From Chlamydomonas sphaeroides (Eukaryota > Chlorophyta > Chlorophyceae > Chlamydomonadales > Chlamydomonadaceae): a stretch of DNA of 64,000 nucleotides. The position numbers and the translations under genes are program-made. The stretch covers positions 122,701 to 186,700 of the forward strand of contig BDDC01000006.1 in the NCBI GenBank assembly GCA_001662425.1, given 5' to 3'. The notes beneath the pieces are model-generated. The model saw nothing but the letters and a program-made list of their open reading frames with translations. It did no database searches and was not told where the DNA came from. Positions 55,201 through 64,000 of the stretch are shown here, one piece after another. Within the stretch, counting starts at the first letter, position 1, and each line of letters begins with the position of its first letter.

Positions 55201-58015
55201 GGGGTCGATGTACAGGTACACCACGCCCAGCAGCGTGCCTGCCAGGGGATGGGAGGGTCGCGGATAAACTTGTCAAGCAATAACGCGGCGTGAGCGTAGT
55301 AAGCAAGACGCACGAGCTGCGCGGCGGAAGTGTCGTGGGCTGGCTGACCGCAGCGGCGCACAGTACCACTGCGTTGCCAGACCCTCCCCACAGGGCGCTA
55401 CGCTTGCGCTGAGCTGCGCACGCGTCGCCAAGCGAGCGCTGCTGGAGGACGCATGGGCTGGTGAGTCTCGCACGGCCGGCGGCTCGCACGTCACGTGCGC
55501 TGCAGCCCCGGCCCGACCTCGACTGCGACCCTGGGGGCCTAACGATACCCACCGGCCGGCGGCTGCGCGCTGCGGTCGCTGCTGTCGCCGCCTGGCGCAG
55601 AACCGGCCTCCTTCCCCTCCTCCGCATCCGCCGCCGCCGCCTCCCGCGCCTCCTCCTCCTCCTGCCGCGCCGCCTCCTCCTCCTGCCGCGCCTCCTCCTC
55701 CTCCTCCGCCGCCGCCTGCCGCAGCTCCAGCCGTATGACGGCGCCGTCGCGCCACGCCTCGCCCGGCCCGGGCCGCGACGGCGCCAGCTGCAGCCCCATC
55801 AGCTCCGACAGCAGCGTGCTGAACCCTGCACAGGTGAGGGCCCGCACAGCACCTCGCCAGCAGCCGGCGCACCAGCCGTCCGCCAGTCGGCGGCAGAGCT
55901 GCCAGTCTCGAGACCCCCCGCCGCCGCCAGGCCAGAGTAGAGATGCGGATGGCGGCATGCGCCAGCCACGGCCCGCAGTGCGGGGCCGGCGTGGGTCGCG
56001 GTGTGCAGCGGCAGGCAGGCAGCGCAGCGCAGCGCAGCGCGCCCCTGCACGCTGTGACCGTACCCTGCAGCAGCGACTCGAGGCTGAAATACGGCGCCAG
56101 CTCGGCCCACTCGGCGGCGTCGGGCGGCAGCGGCCGCTGCCGGCCCCTGCGGCGGCGCGGCGGCGGTAGAGGCATCGCGACCATCCATCGCGGTCATGGC
56201 TGATAGCCGCGTGGCCATCACACCCTGAGCACCACACGGCACAATGCAAGCATGACACCGGGCACCCCGGGCGTGCCCACGTACTGCAGGAAGTCCAGGC
56301 TGCCGGTCAGGTCGCCGTGCTCGTCCTCGTCGGCGTCCTCCTCCTCGGACCCGCCGCCACCCTCCCACCGCCGCCGAGCGCGCAGCTGCGCCGCCAGCCC
56401 TCGCAGCTCCTCGACCTCTGCGTCCGCCATGGGCCGCACCGCCGCCAGTAGCTCCGACAGCAGGCCCAGCGCCACCGCCGGGTCGCCTGCGAAGTCAGGG
56501 TGGTCCAGAGGGAGGGAGGAAGGTATGGAGGGAAGTACGGAGGGAGGGAGGTACGGAGGGAGGGAGGGAGGTCGCGCAAGGCCAGTGGGGCATGCCGCAG
56601 CGGCGGCCGGGGGAGCGCCTGGGCCAGAGGGAGGTGCATCCTGGGGCAAACCGCGCAGCGCAGCGTCGGCACGGTCGCGCAGCGCGCATGGGGCGAGAGC
56701 CCGGACAGGTCGCACCCGCGGCGGCGCCGTGCAGGCGGAGGTGTGCGGCGCTGGGCTCTCCGTGGCAGGCAGCCAGCGCGGTGCGCAGGGGCCTCAGCAC
56801 GTCCATGAAGCCCAGCGCGGCGCCGGCCTGCGCGCGGTGCCACGGAGGGATGGGTGCGTGGGTGCAGCACGCGGCGACGTGAGCTGCTAGTGATAGTGAA
56901 CTGCTAGTTCCATTGCCATACAACCACACGTCGTGCGGGAGGGCGCTTGAGGAAGGGGGGTGGCAGCACGGTGGGCACAAGCAGCGGTCCCAGCCGCGAC
57001 AGCATCGGAGCAGGAGCGCAGGCTGCTGGGACGGCAACAACAGGCGCCGAGCTGCGGCTGCAGGGACCGCGGGCTGCTGCCGTGGGCCCCCTGCCTCATT
57101 CGTGTTGTGGTTAGCCGGGCGGAGCAGCGCGCGCGCCGCAAGAGCTGGCTCCGAGGGACCACTGAGCTAACCTTGCCACCGCAGAGACACACCACCGGGC
57201 ACAACCCGCGAGCCCCACAAGGCACGACGCGCCGTTCAGACCAGACACGTCACACGTCACTCGTCACAGACTCGCGCTGCCCGGCATGATTGATAAACGT
57301 CTCCAGGTATCCCAGAGCCCGAACCGCGGCGTGCGTACCTGGGCGCCCAACGTAACGGACGCCACGGCCGCACGCAGGCCGGCGCTGGGGTGCTCCTCCA
57401 ACAGCAAAGTGGTGAGGGAGGCAGTGAGCTCCACCACCGACAGGCGGCCGCCTGCGGTGAGCGCGGCAAGGCAAGGCGGGGCGACGCAGTGCCTGATGCA
57501 GGAGCCAGCAGCCCGGGGGCCGCCTGGGAAGCGAGGTGGCTGCAGGAGGGGGCCGGTCGATGGGGGGGCCGGAAGGCGGATCCCGCGACAGCCACAAGCA
57601 GCTGCTCCCTCGAAATGTAGGCGCCCGTAGGCCCTGACACCTCATGCCGCATGCCCGAGCGCTCCCTGCCCCACCCACCCCGTGTCATGGCGGAGCGCGC
57701 AAGCGGGGTTGCGGCCGCCAGCGGCGCCAGCGCCACCGTGAAGCCCTGGTCGCCAGCCGCCCCTGGGCCCGCCCGTGCGGCGCCGTCGCTGTCGCCCAGC
57801 AGCCGCAGCGTCACGCCGCGGCCCTCCGCCGCAGCCGCCACGTCCTCAGGCGCCGCCGGCACCGCATACCGGTGCAGCACGGGGTCGGCCTCCGCCTCGG
57901 CCTCCGCCAGCAGCAACCGCGGCGGCGGCGCGGAGGCGGGGTCGGACAGCGCGCGCCGGTACGCGGCCGTCAGCTCAGACTCAAGCGCCTGGGGCGGCAC
58001 GCGGCAGGCGCCCCC

Positions 58016-58051
<36 letters not shown>

Positions 58052-59275
58052 CAACGCATTACTTCCAATGAAAAGAGGCCACCCGAGGTTTTCCCATAGA
58101 TCCCCCACCTCGAGCTGCTTCTCGGTTGCCGCCTCCTCCTGCTCCATGCCCGCGGCCCGACCCACGCGGGCCGCGACCAGCATCGGCGGCGCCGCCTGCT
58201 GCGCAGTCTGTGGCGCCGCGCGGGGCAGCTCGGGTGCACCCGCGGCCGGCTGCGCGGCGGCATCCACAGCGGTGTCTGTCGCATCCCAGGCCGGGTGAGA
58301 GGCCAGCGCCTGGGCGAGCAGCTCCTCCGCGGACTGCGTTGGCGTTGGGAGGTGGCGAGCGGCTACTTTCCGGGGTGCTGTTGCGGGTCAACAAGTGTTG
58401 GCGCCTGGCGCTTGGGTGCCGGGCGCAAGGCTGCCCGGCCTTTACACCCACGCCCTCTTGGCCGCCCAGGCCGGCGTCTGTTGCCGCGGCGCTGTCCGGC
58501 CCCGACCCCGGCACAACGCCCCGCTGCTGCTTGGGGGCCCTGGCCCTTGTGGGCGCTGGCCCATGCAGCAGCACGCTACATGCCCTTTCCTCAGTCTCCA
58601 CTGCCACGCACCCGCAGCGCCGCTTCGGCCCTGGCGCCGGCGTCGCGCCACGCCTCCGCCTCGTGGTGCTGCCTGCAGTGCTGCGCCGCCGGCAACAGCC
58701 ATGCCACGGCCGTGTGGTGCCTCCTCGCCAGGGACACCAGGGCCTCGGCATCTGGGCATGGGTCACGGATCGTGGCAGGGTTGGCTGCGGGCGTGGCAGC
58801 AGGGTGCGGGGGCGGCGCCCGGCGGGGCAGGCTCGGGCGGCGTGACACCCGCGGCGCGAAGGCTCCCGCACCCACCGGTGGCTTGCTGCGCCTGCTGCAG
58901 CAGGCTCTGGCAGTGCAGCAGCAGCCTGGCGGTGCAGGCGATTAGGTCCTCGGGTTCGTGCAGTCCGAGAATGCCGTAGAGACCAGGTGTGCGGAGAGGG
59001 CTGGTGCTGCTGCCGGCGTCATGGACGGCTGAGGCTGAGGCGGCAGGCACTGCCGCGGGGGGTGCGGCTGGGGCAGACAGCGCCGCATCACCGCTGGCGT
59101 AAGGCGCCGCGCGTAGCTGCCTGGCCCGCGGGACGCACTGCTGGCAGGTTGTCGCTCTCGAGGGGCAATCAGGCTTGCGGGGTTGCCCGGAGCGAGGGCC
59201 GATGGATGGCCATCCCCGGCACAAGTCCGGCAAGCCCTTGCCGGACTTCGCGGTAAGCCGCATATGTGTGGTCAA
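52224..59275 (-). CDS. M3 metallopeptidase, mitochondrial intermediate peptidase-like
   Basis: Seventeen exons (59275-58876, 58751-58612, 58333-58109, 57988-57679, 57451-57339, 56827-56716, 56486-56281, 56136-56064, 55825-55553, 55238-55169, 54975-54822, 54568-54462, 54109-53978, 53830-53706, 53470-53097, 52822-52751, 52508-52224) sum to 1056 residues. The zinc site is HELGH (714-718) with the third ligand Glu746 in DYAELPSHILERW, as in M3 peptidases; GTLLGVVYLYIDPD and the C-terminal GGRLLRSALLQRG match the intermediate-peptidase branch. That enzyme removes octapeptides from imported mitochondrial precursors. The N-terminus is basic and lacks acidic clusters (MRLTAKSGKGLPD), fitting a transit peptide. 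The protein is longer than the usual 700 or so residues because of low-complexity insertions, including an EEEEEARQEEEAARQEEE helix before the catalytic domain and Ala/Pro-rich linkers. Distant M3 oligopeptidases are an alternative. Confidence 0.82.
58018..58050. repeat. (GA)n microsatellite
   Basis: An uninterrupted 33-base GA run lies in the third intron of the M3 peptidase gene; as CT on the coding strand it probably forms the pyrimidine tract before the exon-4 acceptor at 57989. Confidence 0.97.
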
Positions 59276-59505
59276 CTAGTTACACGAAGCAAACTGCGTA
59301 AAACCAGAACACGTCTCATGTCATGGTTGCGGCATGCGGTGACATTGAGCTGTATCGGCCTGCTCTAGCACAATATCATACAGCTGTGTGTTTTGTGACA
59401 ATATTATTGTCGCACCTCGTCCGCACCTGCAAGCAGCCTGGCCGCAATGCACCGACTCCACACTCGATGACAATGACACGCTGCGTAGGGCTCCGATAGC
59501 AGGAC
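59276..59505. promoter_or_regulatory. Divergent promoter of the M3 peptidase and POP5
   Basis: Only 230 bp separate the two start codons on opposite strands. The segment is less GC-rich (59270-59410). It must contain both promoters and leaders unless the M3 gene has an unseen first exon. Confidence 0.5.
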
Positions 59506-61232
59506 ATGGTGCGGCTAAAGAATAGGTAGGCTCGCCCGCGGGGCGACGCGGTTCGTCTGCAATCGAACCGTCGCGGCGACCCATGCTGGCCGCCTTGCCC
59601 AGGTACTTGCTCGTGGAGGTGGCCTGGAAGGACGGCAAGCTCGATGAAAGCTTCAGTAAGTCCTGGCTGACCAGCGGGCGGGGCTGCTGCCGTCGACGTG
59701 CGGATGTGCCACCACCCGTGCCCCTCCCGCCTCAGACGACGGCGCCCTGCTGTCGGTGCTGAGGGAGAGCGTGGCTCAGAACTTTGGCGACTATGGACTG
59801 GGATGCAACCTCGCCGGTCTGTCGGGTGCGTTGTACACAGTTGCCACAAGGAGGCGCTGCCGCTGCAGCATTGCAAAGCTCTGCCACCAGCCGCTGCTCC
59901 TTGACATGCCTCTCCCCACGCACTGCTCCTCCAGTGCGCTACTACAGTCCCTACACGGGCACAGCCGTCGTGCGCTGCGCCACAGCAGAGCTGCAAAAGG
60001 TGAGGCCGCTTCTCGCGGCAGTTTTCGCACGAAAGCAAGCCATCGGCGCTCCAGGGGGCATTGCGTGGCGCCGTCCACCTTGGAATTCCATGTTGCGCCC
60101 GCACCCAGCGACAGACCGTGCCCGAAGCAACCGGCGCGTGGCCCGACCCGCTGAACGCACTCGCATGTCGCATCGCCTCAAGGCAGAGTCCTGCGCCCTC
60201 CCTCCCTGCACAGCACGCCAACCAAGAAACACACAACGCCAGCCGTCTTGCGCCCGCCCGCCCGCCCGCCGGCCCGTCCGCCCTCGCTCCTCAGGTGGTG
60301 ACCGCTGCCGCGCTGGTGACGGAGGACAGGGGCCGCACCGCAGTGCTGCACGTGCTGCGAGTCTCAGGTGCGTAGATAGGGGCCGCCCGCTGGTGCCGCG
60401 TGCCCGGCCCGCGCCCGCTCTGGCTGGGGCAAGCCAAGGCAGGTCAAGGCAGGAGGCCCCGCCGCAGGCAACCGATTGCAGGGGGAGCGAGGCCTGCCGT
60501 GTCACCTCTGACACCGCAACACGGACGCGAGTGGCCAGCTGACGGCAGCTGCTCCAGCGGCCGCACCGCCTAGGAGCGCTGGCCCCGCGCCTCGCATGCG
60601 GGCGTGCCTGCCCCAGGGGCCGCAGCCTACGGCTGGGGCTGCACGGCTCCGCCGCCACCCCGGCCCGGCGCTGCGCGCAAGTCCAGCCTGCCTTGGCCTG
60701 TCTTGGCGCACCGCCGCCGTGTCCGCAGGCACGCTGGCGCGCTCTCGGGAGGCGGCTGTGGCGCACAGTGCGGCCAGGCTGGCGCTGGTGGGCACCCGGC
60801 CGGCAAAGCAGGTAGGGGCGGCAGTGAGCTGGGGCCGGACGTGGGCCGTCGCACGCACCGTACGGCGCGCCGCCGCATGGACTGTCGCGAGCATCCAGGC
60901 TGCTTGGCACGGCGGGGGTGCTTGACAGGGGTGGGCCTCAGCGAGCACCTCCGGGTTGCGCTCGGTGGCGGGCGCAGCTCCTGTTCACCCCAGAGGCGCG
61001 GCGGCGGTCTACCGGGGCTCGGGTTGAGGCGGGGCGGAGGCGGGGGGCAGGCCCTGCCGCAGCCACATGCCGGCCGTGTCTGCAACGGCGCCGTCGCAAG
61101 CACGCTGTGCGTTCACGGTGCCCCTCACGAGCCCGGCGCGCCGCCGCCCTGCCGTGGCCCGTGGCCCTGCCCCGCACGCAGGCGGCGGCCGCGGCTCAGC
61201 TGCACGCTGCGCTGCAGGCACTAGAGATGTGA
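59506..61232 (+). CDS. POP5: RNase P/MRP protein subunit POP5
   Basis: Seven exons (59506-59525, 59603-59655, 59736-59825, 59935-59999, 60295-60367, 60729-60811, 61182-61232) encode 144 residues, the usual size. POP5 is a core protein of RNase P (tRNA 5' maturation) and RNase MRP (rRNA processing). Diagnostic segments are MVRLKNRYLLVEVAWKDGK, NFGDYGLGCNLAGLSVRYYS, GTAVVRCATAELQKVVTAAA and LHVLRVSGTLARSREAAVAH. The very short first exon (20 bases, MVRLKN) is supported by the family start and phase. The end is Ala-rich (AAAAAQLHAALQALEM). Confidence 0.93.
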
Positions 61233-62927
61233 GGGCGCGCTGCTCTGCTCGCCCGCGGCGCGGCGGGGCGTACCCTGCTGGCGGGAACGGGCGCGACGGG
61301 GCAGCTGGCGTGGGCCAGAAGGGGGCTGCGCTGCCGGCTGCTCGCTTGGCGGTGGCGCTTGGTGTCATGCCCCGCTACCCCAGTGGGTGTTGAAACACAG
61401 ATAGAACGCATGATACGTAAGACAGCGACGTAGGTGGCATAGGGAGTTGCCCGGTGCGGCAACGTAGGCTGCGATGTGGCGCGACATTACGTGCTGTCCT
61501 CTCACACGTTCCGCGAGTTGAGTGCGTGTCCTGGGGCTGGCGGTGTGGCGCTACGCGACTGAACAGGCTGTCGCCTGCCTCTGCTGCGTTCTGGCGGTGC
61601 AGTTGAGGGGCGTGCTGAGGGGCTGCTGGTCAGGGTGCTGTTCGGCGCTGAGCTCAGCGGCGCGGGATCGCTGCTGGGGCTCAGCGGTGTGGGAAGCGCT
61701 GTGAGCGCGCGGGCATGTGCGCTACAGGGGGCTGCGGGACTGCCTCGTGCTGATGTGTTCACGCACGTGGCTGTGTGTGTCAGGAACAGGAACATACCGG
61801 TATAGTAACACGACCCGGGCGGTACGCCCTGGGTTGATGACGCGTCGGTCGTGCATGTGAAGCAGGGATCGATGCGTCTGGGTGCACCGGTGTGGTGTGG
61901 GTTACGAAGCTCAGCGCCGCCTGTGTGTGGGGAGGAGTGTGTGCGTATTGCTGGTGACGCGCCGGTAAGAGGCAGAGCAGGTTTGGGGCCTTCGCTGCGG
62001 GCACCGTGGCCTTAAATCCCGAATGGCGACCTGACAACTGCTGGTTGTGTGGCGACCTGTTTGGTACCGGCATCTCTGACCGTGGGCGTTGGCGCGGGTT
62101 GGCGCGGACCCAGTTGCGCTGTCATGACGGCGGCAATGCGGTGCTGTGCAGATTGCGGCGCACGCTGCGGCCGTGAGGCCCAAGGGGTGCTCTACCCCCC
62201 GCTGGCATTGATGGATGGGGCTCCTACTCCGGTGGACTACTGCACCGACTCTGTGCCCTGCCAAAAATCCTTGGGCCTCAGCTCGTTGCCAGCTTGCGTC
62301 CACCCAGCGTGGCCTCCCAGCCAAGGGCACCTGCGGCCCGTGCAGACGCACGCCGACCAGCCCCCCTACGCCGTGGACTGGCCGCAACCTCCCTGCATAC
62401 TCCGGCCCCACGTCTGTGCGGTTAGCAGGCTGGGGTGCTTTGATCGGGGTGCCCCGCAGCCTGCACCGGTCCATACCGGTACCGTTGCAAGGCGGCACCC
62501 TGCCCTGACGGCGGGATGTAGACACGGCGGCGGTTGTCTTCACCAAGTCATGGTAAGCAAGCACCCACGCGGCGGGACTCGATATGGGCACGTAGCGATG
62601 CGTTACCAGCGGCAGAAATGGCCAGGGGACATATCCCCTGGGCATGGGCGCTGCATCCACGTCAGGCCATGCGACTGCACTGCCTTGCCCGTCGTGGAAC
62701 CGGTGTCCAAGCCGAGGGCCAGCACCCATCCGCGGCCTCGCCTGCCCCAACAACCAGCGGCCCCCCTGGCAGCATCGACCGCCACGCCTGCAGCCCTCCT
62801 TGCTCCTGCCCCACACCCGCTCCAGCCGCTCACGGGACAGCATGCACAGCTGCCTCCGCTCACCGCTCCCGCTCCGCCCCACACCAGCCAGCCGCCACTC
62901 GCCCCACGCCACCACCCGCCCTGTCCG
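61233..62927. other. Convergent intergenic region, 1.7 kb
   Basis: It lies between the 3' ends of POP5 and the last minus-strand gene. A GGTACCGG-type motif recurs (about 62062 and 62470). Long plus-strand frames here overlap the minus-strand exon and have no domain. No gene is supported. Confidence 0.5.
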
Positions 62928-64000
62928 TCAGTCCGTGACCAGCAGGTGCGGCTTGGCGCCCGCCTCCTTGGCGTACTTGGTCATGAGCTCGGCCGTCAGC
63001 GCCTCGAGCCGCTTGTCGCGCCGCTTGCGGCCGCCGCCCTTGCTGCCGATGCGGTCCATGATGCGCACCAGCACCGGCGCCTCCTCCCAGTCGGGGTGGA
63101 TGCGGGCCAGCGGGTTGGTGTGGTGCCAGGGAGGGCTCTGGCTGCGCTCCGCCCAGGGCGCAGGAGCCTCCTTGGCCTTCTCCAGGTCCAGGGGCGCCAG
63201 GCGTGGCTTGCCGCCGGGGCCCAGCTGGGGAGGGGCGAGCGCGGGGCGCGGGAAGTTTGGGTTTCGGGTCAGCACGGCCTTTGAGGCCGGGGGCAACACG
63301 GAGCACGCCCCGCACATAAACCAGCGGCAGCCCGCACGCGCGGCTGCTGACCACGGGGTGCACAGCCCTCTGCAAGCTGTCACGACGCATCCCCGTGGCA
63401 TGGCCCCTCCTTGCCACTCACGTCCTTGACCTTGTCCCCGGGCGCCTGCTTGAGGCCCTTCTTGGTCTCCTTGGGGAACACCTTGGTCTCCTTAGGGAAC
63501 ACCTTCTTGCCCTCCAGGTCGTCGAAGAGGCCCTCGCTGTCGGTGCCGAAGGTGATGTGCTTGTTGGCGGCGCGCGAGGAGCGGGCCGAGGGGGCGCCCG
63601 CCTCAAAGGGGTCGGGCTTGCGCAGCGCCGAGCTGAGCTTCGGCGCATCAGGGTCCTCCACGTCCATCTTGACGCGCTTGCCTGAGGGGCAGACGGCGGC
63701 GAGGGGACACAACAAGGCGCAGGAGTCCGGTGGGAGGTAGGGGGCGGTCGAGCAGGAGCGTGGCCAGGGGCGCTTAGGAATGGGCAGGAGGAGAAGCAGC
63801 AAGGCCAGGAGGCGGGTGGTCTCCGGCGCACGCTGCAGGGTGCGCCCGTAAGCCCGAACGCGGCATGCTGCTGGGTTCGACACCATCCCACGGGCTCACC
63901 CTTCTTCTTGGTGTTCTTGGGCGCCTCCAGGTCCGCCAGAAGCCGGTCCAGCACCACCTTGCCCAGCCTGGCAGCGGCAGCGGCAGGGCAGCGGCCGTGT
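62928..64000 (-). CDS. Basic protein of unknown function, 5' end outside window
   Basis: Visible minus-strand exons are 63967 (or beyond) to 63900, 63681-63422 and 63224-62928. The part seen reads LGKVVLDRLLADLEAPKNTK, then KRVKMDVEDPDAPKLSSALR, NKHITFGTDSEGLFDDLEG, a tandem KVFPKETKVFPKET, and a last exon with HHTNPLARIHPDWEEAPVLV, RKRRDKRLEALTAELMTKYA and the end KPHLLVTD. Basic Lys/Arg clusters alternating with short acidic motifs resemble nucleolar or ribosome-biogenesis proteins, but I do not recognise the family and infer no function. A CTGCCGCTGCCAG acceptor at 63968 makes it likely that the next exon lies beyond the window. Confidence 0.65.

Noticed and set aside
62049..63284. 411-codon plus-strand frame
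   Set aside because: Its last third is antisense to a well-supported minus-strand exon and the rest has no motif.
1..64000. tRNA, rRNA or snRNA genes
   Set aside because: I looked for T-loop (GGTTCRA) and other conserved motifs on both strands and found none in a convincing context; a covariance-model scan would be decisive.
1..64000. A new multi-gene system
   Set aside because: Neighbouring genes belong to unrelated conserved pathways with individual promoters; there is no clustering, shared domain set or atypical gene block suggesting a defence or biosynthetic island.

Overview
The window looks like nuclear DNA of a volvocine (Chlamydomonas-like) green alga. The reasons are a very GC-rich composition, many small introns with GTGAG or GTGCG donors, TGTAA polyadenylation signals after several + strand genes, hydroxyproline-rich cell-wall glycoproteins with SPPPP/PPKPPSP tracts, and single-copy eukaryotic housekeeping proteins. 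Gene models below were spliced by hand from open frames, GT/GC-AG boundaries and intron phase. Where an intron model is given as complete, the exon lengths sum to a multiple of three. The sequence has two assembly gaps (16208-16693 and 49411-49742), both inside repetitive coding exons.

Layout. 1-6409: two tandem + strand wall-protein paralogues (the first truncated by the window edge) that share the tail DRHRRHRRMIR, separated by a 3.9 kb spacer with a small inverted-repeat element. 8027-9119 (-): a small coiled-coil protein with a C-terminal membrane anchor. 9415-14316 (-): a secreted GH27 alpha-galactosidase carrying an ShK domain. 14770-24010 (+): a SEL1L/HRD3-type ERAD receptor with a huge Gln/Trp-rich repeat region. 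25028-26818 (+): an SRSF1-like SR splicing factor. 27661-30460 (-): an EXS-domain (ERD1/XPR1-like) membrane protein. 31195-37348 (-): SSRP1, the HMG subunit of FACT. 38096-39857 (-): GID8 of the CTLH ubiquitin ligase. 40343-42476 (+): GINS subunit PSF2. 43869-45176 (-): an unrecognised protein with an apparent one-base frameshift. 46729-47081 (+): an unrecognised protein, 3' part only. 48115-51365 (-): a secreted hydroxyproline-rich protein. 52224-59275 (-): an M3 mitochondrial-intermediate-peptidase-like protein. 59506-61232 (+): RNase P/MRP subunit POP5. 62928-64000 (-): a basic protein cut by the window edge.

There are no operons. The genes belong to unrelated pathways: wall and secretory functions on the left, chromatin, replication and RNA functions in the middle and right. 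Three head-to-head pairs (alpha-galactosidase/HRD3, GID8/PSF2, M3 peptidase/POP5) share short intergenic regions that probably act as bidirectional promoters. The most unusual points are the ShK insertion in a glycosidase, two clear GC-AG introns (and a possible third), the 30-residue repeat array in the ERAD receptor, introns with duplicated splice-site decoys, and the frameshifted gene. I found no convincing new defence, mobile or biosynthetic system.
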